Source: Sindora glabra | Lineage: Eukaryota; Streptophyta; Magnoliopsida; Fabales; Fabaceae | Length of the DNA stretch: 64,000 nucleotides | NCBI GenBank assembly: GCA_020226215.1 | Contig: CM035236.1 | Coordinates: 4,965,001-5,029,000, forward strand | Direction: 5' to 3' | Shown here: one piece after another, positions 49,600-62,258 of the stretch | Layout of the letters: every line of letters begins with the position of its first letter | How positions within the stretch are numbered: position 1 is the first letter of the stretch | The notes under the pieces: model-generated | The model's database searches: none | What the model was told of the DNA's origin: nothing | What the model saw: the letters and a program-made list of their open reading frames with translations, nothing else | Translations under genes and position numbers: made by a program

Positions 49600-52067
49600 A
49601 TGCATTCTTTCTTTGTCGGAAAGTCACTATTGTCGTGCCTATGCCTCTTGTTACTAGTGCTAGTGCCACTAGCTTGGTAATTGGTTTTTATTATGCCTTT
49701 ATGGCTTTATCATGCACGAGGACCGCCAGTTAAGCTCGGGAGTGGCTCGTGGAGCTGCGGTTGTCAAACTAGCTTCCTCCAGCCATTGCACCGCTCGAAG
49801 CTTCCTATGAGCCTCCTTCTAGCTACAATAAGTGTAAAGTATAATGGAAGCTTTAGATTAATGTTTCATAGTAGTATTACTTCAAGGTGTAAGCTTCTAT
49901 GATTTTTGGCTAGGGGTGATATTTTTCGGCATAGGTGTGTCACCAACAACCTCTTAAAAGGGAGGTAAGCCACCCTAGACACCAAAATCCCTATATTCTG
50001 CTAGATTGAGATTAGATTGAAGAAACCTATTTATGTGTTTTGATATATATGAAGATACATGAGAAAAAAATGTTTTTTAAATTGTAAAATGCAAGAATAA
50101 TATGAATAAAGTAAATATGATATGATATATTTTAGTATCTTGAAAAATTCAAGCATGATTCAAAGAAACCCTAAATGGAAGAAATATAATTTAGTGATTA
50201 TCTGGAAATAAATCTAAAATATTTTAAGAACTAAATATAAAATTTTATGAAAAGATATGAATGTAGCCTTCTTGTAAATAGATTATAATTTTTACATTAT
50301 AAACCTAAATATTTTTAGTTGTTTAAACATAAATCTAAAAAATCTTTAAAATACATATAATTTATGATTCTTTGAGATAAATTTGAAAATTGATTGGTTT
50401 ATAATTGATTTGGAAGAATTCTTAATTATGAAGGTTTCCAACTTCCTTTTGTTAATTGTTAAAATAAAAGAAAATGATAATGTAAAATGATAAAAGTAGA
50501 GCGAATAAAATCTCTTTTAGTATTAAGTTTTAATATTTTATTTGTATGATTTTAATTGGAAAATTCATAAATTATAGTGTACTTGTTAATTTTAAAAGCT
50601 AATATTGGAAACTATAAAGAGCCAGTGATTTGAAGTGTTGATATAATTATGAAATAAATTTAAAACAATAATGTTCAAAAGAAGAATTAGTAATGACACT
50701 GTATTTATAATTTGTCATTATAAATTGTGAAATGAAGAAGTGGAAGGTGAAAATGAAATAATTGGGAATCCTTAAAATAGTTAGATAACTTCAGGTGAAT
50801 ATATATATTTCATCCTAAATTAATATCTTAATAAAATGTTATTTAAATGTTATAATTAATATTCTTATTGATGATACAGAATATATACACACATCTATGT
50901 GTGAGTTCTTTAAGGTACAATTGAATAGCATAAATTATCATTGAATTATCCTTGTAGCCATACATAAATGACATGGAGATAATATTTGTGATAAAGTAGT
51001 GGTTTTTAATTTAAGTAAATATAGAATTACTATGTCGGAAAGGCATGGTGGTGTTATTATCATTTGTCGATTGATTAGGATGAGATTACAATGATGAATG
51101 ATATAGTTTGTATTGTGATTGAGTGTATGTTATTATATGTATGTTGGAAAGCGTAGTGTAATCTATATGGAAATATGAATGAATGTTGTGGCAATGCAAA
51201 AGGGCATAGAGGTGTTGCCATATATATATTGTCATGTGTTTAGATATTGCCTTATGATGATAGAATGGTTGCTTTATATTGATATTGAATTAAACCTTGC
51301 AATATATAGAGTTGAGCTTTGGTGAAATTATTACATTATGAACTATGTTATAAGTAACCTTTAAAATGAGCAATGTAACAAAGGCGATGACATAAAGTTA
51401 GATATAAAATTCTCAACAAGCAACTTGTGGAAAGTACAAGACAAATTTTAAAGAGATAAAGATGGAAAGCTTGTGAAGGATATAAGGTTGACTCGGGAGA
51501 CAAAAGGTGAATGAGTGTATATTTGTTATACATTGTAATGCAATGTGATGTGATTTTGAATTCTGATTAATTTGAATATTTTTGCTTGATGTGATTGTAA
51601 AAGATTAATTATGATCGTGCTTTATTGGCTATGTGTGAATGTGATAATCACCCAGAATGAGTTATTTATGATATGATAATGATATTATATACTAATAGAT
51701 AGTTGAGATTACTATGACTTGTAATGTGAAATATGGAATCCAAATTATGTGCAAGTAATTTTAGTATTATGAATCAAAGAACATTTGGAATAAGTGTGTT
51801 TGAGTTTTGTTACGTATATAGAGATTCAAAGACCACATAATTGGAAGATTTAATAGTTAGGATTCTCTTAGGATTAAATTTAAAGATATGAGTTAGAGAT
51901 TGTATTGATGCGACGCTTGATGTGTTGAATCATTTATGTGTGGATGTGTTTTGAGGTTATGAGGCCTCAGATATATTTTGTATCGAGGTTATATAATTTA
52001 AAGTGTATGACCTTTAGAAAGAGTTTAAAAAACAATGGAAACCTTGTTCATTTTTCATAGAATTTAA

Positions 52068-54107
52068 AATAAAATTAAGTAAATTACATTATAGTGCCAC
52101 TTCTTAAACTTCTTTTCAAAGAGGTATTAGTACTAATCTTTATTTCAAATAGGTGCCGGTTTTATGAATTATTACTATTATATTCTCAAAATATTTTTTT
52201 TAAGTATTAAAATGCGATTATGAATCAAGAACTTCGGAAAGGTATAACTTCATGATTAGTTAACTAATTTTTGCATATGACCATTTGTTTTCATTTCTCT
52301 TCTCATGATCTTTTCATAAAAAATAAGAAAATTTAGGTTGGGTGGGGTTCACTTAGTTAGAAATGTGTAAATTGAGTTTAAAACTTTGAATAACCATAAC
52401 TTTGTGCTCAATTGTCCATTTTAGGTAAAAAATTTTTATTTCATGTAACTTTTCAAAATCTATATATTTGCAAAAAGCTAAAGGCATTTTGCCTATTTGG
52501 TTGGTGAAAAAAGGTCTTTTTTAATTACTTTTCTTAATTTTTTGTTATTTTTCTAACTTTGATATCATTTTTGTCAATTTAAATTCATTCAAATCTTATA
52601 TTAAACTTTTATTCCCCAACTCTTTTAGTGTCTAATAATGCTATAACAATTTTCTTAACAAATAAAATTACTAAAGAATAATATATTATTATTTGTAAAC
52701 TAATAGGAACATATTACTGTTTCATTTTAAAATAATAATATCAATAAAAAAATTTAAATAAATAAATAAATTAAGTTTAATTAATAATTAAATTGTTAAA
52801 TAACAGCATGTTACTGTTTATTCTCGAAATAATGTGCTACTATTTTATTTCAAAATAGTAATACCAATAAAATTTTTTAAATAAATGAATAAATCAAGTT
52901 TAATTAATAATCAAATTGTCAAATAATAACATGTTATTATTTCATTTCAAAATAGTAATACTAATAAAAAAACTCAAAAGAAATAGATAAAATAAGTCTA
53001 ATTAACAACCAAACTGCTAAAAAAGAAGATATTATTATTTTATATATAAACAGTAATATCAGACAAAAAATTGGAATAAATTGATAAATTAAGCATAATT
53101 AACAACAAAAATCGATAAAAAAATAACATATTATTATTTTCAAAACAAACAGTAACATATTATTTTCTTTTAGTGATATATTTCTGTTTGGTCTAAAACA
53201 GCAATATCAATAAAAAAATATCATAAATAGATAAAATGAAGTATAATTAATAATAGAACTTTGACAAAATAATGTGTTACTATTTTCATAAGAAACAGTA
53301 ACAGCAAAGGAGATGTTATTGTTTTATGTAAAAATAGTAATATTAAACAAAACTTTGGAATAAACTGATAAATCAAGTATAATTAATAACAAAAATTAAT
53401 AAAAAAATAATATGTTACTATTTTCAAAATAAATAGTAACATATTATTTTCTTCTAGTGATATATTTTTGTTTGGTCTAAAATAACAACACTAACAAAAA
53501 ATATCATAAATAGATAAAATAAAATATGATTAATAATGTAATTTTAACAAAATAATGTGTTTCTATTTCCATAAGAAACAATAACACCAAACAATACTAT
53601 TTTATAAAGAAATAGTAATATCAAACAAAATTTGAGAATAAACTGACAAATCAAACATAATTAATAATAAAAACCAGTAAAAAATAATATATTTCAACAA
53701 CACTAATAAAAAAGCACCATAAATAGATAAAATGAAATATGATTAACAATGAAAATCTCGACAAAACAATGTGTTACTGTTTCCACATAAAACAATAACA
53801 TTAAACTTGATATTACTGTTTTATGTGGAAATAGTAATATTGAACAAAAACTTTTTATGATGATTTTTACAATGTCTTCGTTCGATTTGTCAAGTTGCTT
53901 GACTAGAAATGCGTGGTGATAGAATGCAACTCATCTGTTTTTGTTTCTGTACTTTTGTTCTTCTCGATACTAAAGTGTGTCGTTTGGACTTATGGGCATT
54001 TTGATAAATTAATCTTGGTAGGTACATTGGAATGAAAGAAAGTTCGCTTGGAATACCTTACTATAATAAACTGCAACAACTAGTACCAGCCTGATTTTCT
54101 CAATAAA
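52068..54107. mobile_element. About 2.0-kb insertion in the 3' LTR, family unknown
   Basis: The 5' LTR reads GAATTTAAAATAAATTTTGA without a break (41469-41488). The 3' LTR reads GAATTTAAAATAAAATTAAG at 52060, and resumes with AATAAATTTTGAG at 54102. AATAAA at both junctions may be a target duplication. No terminal inverted repeats or coding frame were recognised. The middle is a tandem array described separately. Confidence 0.65.
52690..53860. repeat. Array of GTTACTGTTT / AAACAGTAAC motif repeats
   Basis: The inverted pair (G)TTACTRTTTT ... AAAAYAGTAA(C) recurs more than a dozen times. Larger units repeat with about 284-base spacing: TAGTGATATATTTYTGTTTG lies at 53171 and 53455, each followed by TATCATAAATAGATAAAAT. 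Shorter units occur at the left end (52700-53000). Each unit contains potential small hairpins. Confidence 0.75.
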
Positions 54108-54259
54108 TTTTGAGTCATTACAAAAATAGGAATATTTTTGTTAGATAGAATTGGAATAATTAACGTAGAGGGTGATGGAAATCGAATATCTGGATGCACC
54201 TTGGTCATGATTGAACTTAGGTCATAACAGAGTATTAGAAGACCCTTAGTGGTAAATAC

Positions 54260-55080
54260 GACGAGATTTTGTTTTAAGTGATTTTTCCCTATGATCAAAC
54301 TGCTAGCCTTATGATTGCTCTTAGTTGCACACAATCGGCTTCCACCACAATTAATCACTTTTAATAGAATATCACAACAAATGTCATGTATTTTTTAAAT
54401 GTGTTTTAAATATAAATATTTATTCATAAATGAATTGATATTATTATTTTTTATTTTATTTTTAGACATGCAATTCAAGTTATTTCTATTAAATTAAATA
54501 ATTTTAATTATAAAAACTAATTTTTAGACAGCAAATTCCTTCCAACAAATATGCCTCCAACTATCAGATTTAGAATCCTTGGTGAGGCTTGCAATACTTT
54601 GGGCTTCAATTTGCTTTCACTGAGCCAATCAATTATTAGTAAAAAAGATTGATTTCATCAATAGAATATACAAGTGAGTGAGATTAGCATTATAGTCATA
54701 TAAATTGAAAAATATTTTCTTTAGTTCATTACCGTGACATGATAACTAAGGAAATTACCTTCAAATATTGATATCTAATCATGATCCAAGACTATGAAAT
54801 TTAATAATAAAATGTTGCTTTTACTTTTGCAGCAAATTAATTGGAAGTTTACAGTGTTACCTTCTGACTAAAAATTCAGTACTATTCTCATACGATTTTT
54901 ATCAAATGTATTTTTTTTAATTCAATAATTTGATTTTCATAGTACAGCACTAAAAATTAAATGTGAGGTCCGGTCCACTGTAACTTCTAAGGCTCACTGT
55001 GTTGGGCCAGATAGTGCTGGCTGAGTGAGCTAGGCCTGATTGGCCAAGCCAGCAGAGCGTCTTTGGTGGTGGATACTGTT
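54260..55080. other. Spacer upstream of the helix-rich protein gene
   Basis: AT-rich, no coding sequence recognised. A TGGGCC (site II-like) motif lies at 55013-55018, near the probable transcription start of the downstream gene; such motifs are common in promoters of plant housekeeping genes. Confidence 0.45.
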
Positions 55081-55532
55081 AGGGTTGATTTGCGTACCGA
55101 CAACTCCAACTTCAGCTTATTCCTCCTGCGATCGAAGCAGTGACGGTTGATTCGAATGCCAAGAAGTTCATTCTACTTCTTCTTTCTCCTCGTACCAGTT
55201 TTCTTTCTCCCAATCTAACCACAAGGTATGTCTGATTGCAATTCCTGCAACATTTACTCAATAAACTTCCATACTCAGTCTTGACTTTTGAAATAGAATT
55301 GCTCTGATTTTCCATGAAAATTGAAAGGGTCTTTTACTTTATTTTTTGTCTTTGGTTTAATGATAACGTTTCTTCGGTTACTGGTAATTGAACCATTGTT
55401 TTTACTTTACTGTGTATTTTTTAGTTGAATCATATTACCCAAGTTTGAACGGGGCGTTTCTGAGTTGTGTGATCTTTCTTTTTCATTTTTGCTGGAAGGG
55501 AGAAAAACAGCGTGGTTGATGGTGTTTTGAAG

Positions 55533-56907
55533 ATGAATAAGTTGTTGGATTGGGGGAGGAAAGTCCTATTTTATGCGCGAGTACTCTCTGGGTATGAAGA
55601 GCGAAGAATTCGATCTTATAGGCTGCAGCTTGAGCAACGTCTCCGGCAGGTCTCACGTTCTCCCTCTCTTTTCTCTGCAATTAAATTCAGGCTGCACAAT
55701 GTAGGTGTCAGTGATGTCAGTTTATGCATCAGGTTTATGCTAGAGATGAAAAAGAATAGAAAGGTTGGCGTACCACTGTTAATGTAGAAAGATTTGGACA
55801 ATTGGTCTCATTCAGACTCCAAGACTATTTTTTGTAGATTATATAGCAAAATGGGGCCATGTCATTTAAATCTTTCATAGTTTATGTGAGACGTAGCTAA
55901 TGAGGTGGTTGGTGTCCATCCTAAATCTGATTAAATATCAAATTGTAAACCTTTAAGTTAGCTTTTACTAGATGATAATATTTCAGTCTCACAGCGGAGT
56001 TAAAACAACACAAGGGAGTAAAATGAATTTAGCCATTTGTTTCCCATTTTTTTCCCTATGTGAAGGGTCTTTTTTCAAACAAAATGATTTTTATATAAGC
56101 TACTGCTTGCCTTATAGGGCTCCCTAACCTTCATTGTCTTACTTTATTATGCTTCAAATGTGCTTGACATTTCCATGCAAAAGGCACAAGCAAAGAAGGC
56201 AGCCATAAATAAAGTACCGGAGCAGATTATTTTGTCTGAGGTTCGTCGTATGGTTGAAGAGATGCAAGCTTTAAATAAGAAGATGGAAGAAACAGTAAGT
56301 TCATCGTGATTAATATTTAGAATTTGGAAAGTTGATTTTAAAATGCCTCAATGTTTGTCATTTTGGACTAATACTTGTTTACCTGAATTATTGTTTAAGA
56401 TGTAGTATGTAGGCAAGCACTACAGAACTTATCTTGTGCGTTTCACTTTCCAGTGTTCTACTGCTTATATATTACGGTTACGTTTATATATTACAGCTAC
56501 ATTTACTGAAAGTTTTTTCTTTCTATCCTCGTCGTTTTCCATCATAGCTGTCTAAAATGAGATATTTTTCTATTACAAGGAAGATATGGGGTCATATTTG
56601 GTTTGGTTTCCACAATCTGTTATATAATTAATTCTTTGGTCCGTGTTCTTAATCTTGTTCTGTAATGTAGGAGGCAGCCGTTGAAGACTACTTCAAGCCT
56701 CTTGACAAGGAAGCTGAGATTATAATGAAAATTCAGCTTGAAGGGGAAGAAAAATCGATGAGGGAGATGATGAAAACAATGCAGGAGCAGGCTTTGCTGA
56801 AGAAAGCTGAGGCAGAAAAATCCGCCAGTGTGCATAAATTAGACGAGTCCCAAACCAACGAGGACCCATCATCCACAACCACTTCTAGGGAAGCTGAGAT
56901 AAGATAA
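55533..56907 (+). CDS. Conserved plant charged helical protein of unknown function
   Basis: Three coding exons (55533-55649, 56184-56294, 56671-56907) with GT..AG borders and phase 0 junctions give 154 residues. The N-terminus MNKLLDWGRKVLFYARVLSG then YEERRIRSYRL could be a short amphipathic or membrane-proximal helix. Residues about 30-130 are highly charged and almost all helix-forming (LSEVRRMVEEMQALNKKMEE; FKPLDKEAEIIMKIQLEGEE; MREMMKTMQEQALLKKAEAE), most likely a coiled coil. The tail is Ser/Thr/Asn-rich and looks disordered. A non-coding first exon is likely: about 55080-55225, ending ACAAG before GTATGT, with an AG acceptor close to 55500. I recall similar short uncharacterised proteins in Arabidopsis (the At4g17310/At5g47455 type), but I cannot give a function. 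Confidence 0.85.
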
Positions 56908-57850
56908 GTTTTGATACATTGGTCATTATATAATTTGAGTTGTACAATGCGTTTTGATTTGGCGGCTAAAATGTTCTATAATTTATTGTGACGACATAAT
57001 CATCCTTGGTCAAATGAATTAGCAAGGCAACCATATGGGTAGATTTATAGTCAAGTGTACGTCAATTTGAACAATAAATATCTGTAGTATTGCCACTCAA
57101 TTCAGGGCATGTAATGCAATATATAGATCGTGTTATACAAGGCAACGATGGTCTGGTATTCTGTCAATTTTATATGACCTTTTCAACAACCATTCTCTGT
57201 ATCCTCTACCAAGTTCTTAATGTCATGGATTGCCAATTTGCAAGTACAATAATTCAATGATTTAGAAGTGAGAGGCCTAAATATTATCTTTTAAATTTAG
57301 GCAAGTCTCTAGCCTTCTTACGGATTGTGCAAAAATATTTCAATATAATTATTAGATATTTTGTACAATAGTTCCAAATGTGGGTTTCACTGATATGATA
57401 AGCTAATACTCTTGGGAAGGTAGAAAAAAGTGGTTTCAAGGGTAAAGAAATTCGAGCGATTCATTGGTTCAGGACATGCGAAAAAGACTGGGCAGTAATG
57501 GTCAGCAATTCATTCAGCAGCAAAAATTAATGCTTATTTTGTCGTCTCAATTATTATCCATGTTACGTATGACAATTCAAAAAGATTATGGTCCCTTGTA
57601 AAATGGAAACAATAATGAAGTGAAATCGTACTCCTCTTTTTTCAATACGCGACAGCGACAACATCGTATACAATGCAGGGTTGCGTATCTCGGTTTGGGG
57701 ATGATGAACGGCCTTAGGCCTTTAGTTTTAACGGATTGATTTGCAAATTTTTTTTAGATCGAATCTATCAAAAATAAGCTAGTAAAAAAGCAAGTTTAAA
57801 TGGATTTAATTTGTTAAAAAGCAAGCCTAAATGGATTTAAGCCAAAGTTT

Positions 57851-58025
57851 GCTAGTTTTGTAAATTTTTATACAAATTAAATCAATTAAAATAAGATTGT
57901 TTAAAATATGAAAATTAACGAACTGAATTTAAATCAAGTTTGCTGGTTTTGTAAATTTTTATGCAAATTAAATTAATTAAAATAAGATCGTTTAAAATGT
58001 GAGAATTAACGAACTGAATTTAAAT
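57851..58025. repeat. Two-copy tandem repeat, 91-base unit
   Basis: GCTAGTTTTGTAAATTTTTA at 57851 and GCTGGTTTTGTAAATTTTTA at 57942 begin two copies that run through AATTAACGAACTGAATTTAA with only a few differences. Confidence 0.88.
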
Positions 58026-58362
58026 GAATTCAGTCAGTACAAATTTTGACCTGATTTATCATCTCTAGTTCAATTTTTCTATATTACATCATTGCTTCTC
58101 TTCTCTCATTAAGTTTCTCTCTTGATTGATTGAAGATAAGTAATTAATTCTCTAATTAGGATGCTGAACAAGTCAATTAAATATATTACCGACAATCTTG
58201 ATATGACAAAAAAGAAACAATATAATCACTTAGTGTTAACTAATGCGATTGTTACTTTCCAAAGCAAACTTAAAAGGTTGCAGGTCTCAATCCTTTCTGA
58301 AAAGGCATTCTCCATAAGCAAAAAGACACCCCAAAAAAGGGGAAATAGGTCTTAATAACAGG

Positions 58363-58820
58363 TGGAAAATATAAATAAAATATCATATAACTTTCTTAAA
58401 ATTTTAAAATTTACAAATAATCTCCTTAAATTTTAAAAAAGTAAAAAAATTGACCATTCAGTTAAAAAAATATAAAAAGATATGTAAATCACTGATAGCT
58501 ATTTTTAATACGAATTTAACCAAATTTTGAATGGAATTTTTATTAAAATAAATTATTAATAATAGAATTAATTTCGTAATACATTTATGATATAAGTATT
58601 TTAAATAAATTATCATTAAAATTTGATTAAACTGCATTTGTAGAGGTAAAATATGTGTTTTTTTTTTAATTTTTTATGACTTATTTTATAATGATTATAA
58701 GTAGCTCATCTTTGTCTTTTTCTATTTCCATTAATTGAAATTTCAATAACTTTACTATTTTAAAAATTTTAAGAGAGTTATCTGACATTAAATCAAGAGA
58801 CTTATTTATATTTTTTCCTT
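58363..58820. mobile_element. Possible MITE
   Basis: The left end GGAAAATATAAATAA and the right end read inward GGAAAAAATATAAATAA are inverted. Further matching includes TAACT(T/C)TCTTAAAATTTTA in both arms. The interior is AT-rich and non-coding. Target duplication unclear. The ends resemble those of the element at 23544. Confidence 0.5.
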
Positions 58821-61800
58821 AAACCAATGACCAGACCAAATATCTAAAAGGAAGAAAAAGTTAATTTTGTTGTCAATTTCCATGATATAGCAGTAGGGTG
58901 ATTGACATTTTAATTTACAAAACAAGTTTATTCGACGTCTCGTATCAATATGAATTATACTATTTCTATATTAACAATATTTTTTGAATGGATTTTTTCC
59001 TGATAGATAAGATGATTGATTGCAGATTTTGATTACCCAGCACAGAGGTATTAATGATAAATTTTACCATTATGTGATGACTTTAGTGCCCCCAATGTTT
59101 ATTGGACATAGCCATTGGTAAAAGACAACCAAAAGAGAATATGAGCGAAAAGTGCAGGAAGATGCATGGAAGACCACTGTTGAAGGACTTGCAATTTTCA
59201 CACGGCAAATTTTTGGACATTGAAATAGTCGTGCTTTCTCATTGTTTTGGAAATATAAAAAAAAAATGCAATTTACTTGAATTTCTATTTCAGAATATTT
59301 TAGGCAAATTCACTTTTAAATAAATTAAATTTAATTTTTCAGATGTTATGATTCTATAGGAGTGGTTGATAATTGTATTTAGAGCTGGCAAAAAGAATTT
59401 CAATTCACATTTGAGATAAATAATGATATATGTCAAGTGTAGGAAGGGCAAAATTGTGAGAGAATAAATTTTATAGATAGAACTTTTTTTTCCTTGTAAA
59501 TCCCGATACGAATCCATTAATATTAAAGTTACATAGCATCATGGTGGCATATAGTTCGTGTATTGTTTATGCAATATTCGTGGTATAAGTTATTTGCTAA
59601 ATTTTAAATAATAAATCACTTTTTCAATTATTGCAAATGAGCTATCTACATTTTTATTCGAGAAAAAATATAACACTAAACATTCTACTATAATTCAATT
59701 CATATGTATTCCGGGCCATAGACATAATGTATCCTGTCAATTTGATTGCTCAAATTTAAAGTCGTAAAAAATAAATAAGTTTAAATTCAAATTCAAGCTC
59801 AAACTTCTTAAATTTGAAAATTTTGAATTTAGACTCAAACCTAATTAGAATACTAGATTAAATTAATTTATATAAATTTACTTAAATAATATGTTATTTA
59901 TCTAAATTTTATCATTGAACTTAAAATATTTAAATTCAAATTAGAGTTTGCAATAAATATAAACATAAATGAGTATATACACTTTTATTTAAATAATTTG
60001 TTATTTCACCTAAACTTAAACATGTAAAAATTCGCGAAAAAAAAATAAAATCTCAAATTTTATTCTATTTTATTTATTGATTTAAATTTTTCTATAATCA
60101 TAAAAATTTATCAAAAATATTTATTTAATTATTATATAATACCAACAATTACACTTGAGATAACATAATAAATACTAGAAAGTTAATTACATCTGTTAAA
60201 ACTTCATACTTATTCATTCAACCTTAATAATTAATAATATGCTTAAATTTTTTATGTATTATATTATTTATATATAATAAAAATAAAAATATATATTTTA
60301 TTATTAGTTTTATTTAGAGTTAGAAATAATTTAAATTAAGTAGTACAAAACTTAAATTTAATTCATATATTTATATATCAATCGAAATCGACTCATAAAT
60401 ATTTATAAATTAAAATTAAATTATCTGTGAGTAGTTTGTTTCGCTTGTACCTTGATACATTGTCTTCTTGAGGTGTTAAATTTACCTGAAAACATAATAT
60501 GATATATTCCCATGGGAGATGAATTGGGAGAAGAAGAGGGAAGCAAATGCTAACTCGAATAATAATGACTAAAAATTGAAAAGATGACAATTTATATTTT
60601 TATTCTAAAAAATATTATGCATGTAGGAACTTAAGTTTAAGAAAAAAAAAAAAAGGAAAAATTAAATGCGAGATAACAACTTCAATAATATTAATAAACA
60701 ATGAAAGATTTAAACCAGCAAGAGGCTGGTCATACATATTCAAATTAAGATTATGATCTAAACTCTGTGAAACTAATTAATTCGTATATTTATTTTCTTC
60801 TTCATAAATATGGATGATATCCTCTTTGACCAATTCAATTACCGGTATAAATCGTCTATTTTACAAATTAAATTTAGGAATTTCATTTTGGTTACTGGGT
60901 GAAGAGAGACAGCCTTAAGAAGAAAATAAAAGGAAGTCCGCAATCAAACTAATTAAAAAAATATATTACATAATATAGTAAATTAATATTTATACAAAAA
61001 AGAAATGGTTGACATTTTTGAGCTCAATCCATGTTCAGGCTTTGGCAGGGGGTCAGCTTCACAGGGAAGAACGTCCCAGTCCTTTTGGAAAAATAAAATA
61101 AAATTAACGGAAGGTATGCATATGGTCTATGATATGTTTTCCTTATCGGCACGGCACTTGATATTAAATTGAATTATCGTGGATGGAAATCGACTCAATT
61201 TATTGTCAATATCTAAATAAAATTACTATAATCTTCTTTGATCATATACTCAAATCTTTTTCAATGTTAATTGTTTTATTTGATAAATAATATTTTTTAA
61301 AAAAATTCTCTAATGCTAAAGGATTAATTAAATCATTGTCCTTTATTCAAATGAGCTGGAGAGTTACTTTTAAATAGATGACAATTTCAACAATTTGTAT
61401 CGTCCTTTCTTATTAAATTGAGAAACCTTTTTCTCTCTACCTTTTTATGAAAACAATCGATAAAATATATAAAATTGTTAATGTTTAGAGAAAAAATAAT
61501 TCTGAAATATCTCAAAAAAAAAGATACGCATGGGAACTATTTATGATACGCAAAATATATTACATTCCATTCTTATCAAACTTTTATAGACCGAAAGACA
61601 ATAGTAGTTACATATTCCTAAACTCATATGTATCTTAACCTCCAAACTAAGAGTGTAAATAAAATAAATCGGATTAGATTTTATTTCAAATAGATTGAAC
61701 ATATTTTTTAAAATATTAGTTTCAATATACTCTATTAATCTATATAGAATTAAAATTTAGGCTTGATTTGATTTATTAAATAAACCTAATATGATTTATT

Positions 61801-62042
61801 ATTCTATTTAAAATTTTATTTATATAAATAAATTTTCAAATATATTAATAAGGTCTAAAATTGTCTAATAAAATCTATTTAGATTTATATACATAAATGT
61901 ATGTATTAAAATATTAGATATATGTATAACGTATACATATATGTATTATATTATTTATAAATATATATATAACTTAATAGGTTTGTGAGATAAGTTTAAA
62001 GCAGATATGTTTAACGCATATATTTAAATAAATTTAATTATT

Positions 62043-62258
62043 AATTTTAGTTTAACTTATTTAGATAAATTAACTTATCAATTAATTTATTAATAATTAA
62101 ATAATTTGTTAATTAATTTATCAATTATTTGTAGGAAATAAAGTTAAAATAATTTTAGTTTAACTTATTTAGATAAATTAACTTATCAATTAATTTATTA
62201 ATTATTAAATAATTTGTTAATTAATTTATCAATTATTTGTAGGAAATAAAGTTAAAAT
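62043..62258. repeat. Two-copy tandem duplication, 108-base unit
   Basis: AATTTTAGTTTAACTTATTT starts copies at 62043 and 62151. The two copies differ at about one position (TTAATAATTAAA versus TTAATTATTAAA). Such high identity means a recent duplication. Confidence 0.93.

Larger units (their letters stand above)
48496..54229 (+). repeat. 3' LTR copy with two internal insertions
   Basis: Second copy of the LTR described at 36457. Relative to that copy it carries extra DNA at about 49150-49591 and about 52074-54101. After subtracting these it is about 3.26 kb. It ends ...GGTCATAACA at 54229. The bases just beyond (CTTAGTGGTAAATACGACGA from about 54245) match the internal sequence after the left primer site (CTTAGTAGTAAATAGGCGAG, 41631), see findings. 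Confidence 0.82.
36452..54234. mobile_element. LTR retrotransposon (Ty3/gypsy-like signals), coding region lost, with nested insertions
   Basis: Two long, same-direction LTR copies lie at 36457-41602 and 48496-54229. Both start TGTAATATYCTTARRGTAAT and end ...CA. A primer-binding site follows the left copy, and a polypurine tract precedes the right copy. The five bases before the left LTR (AAGTA) and after the right LTR (GAGTA) differ at one position. Between the LTRs only about 3.2 kb is native and no gag or pol could be read, so it is a non-autonomous or gutted element. The tract just before the right LTR (TTCGAAGATGAATTCTTTTA) resembles the 3' end of gypsy polyproteins, which is why I favour that family. 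LTR divergence is clearly more than 10 percent by eye, so the insertion is old. Four later insertions sit inside. Confidence 0.75.
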
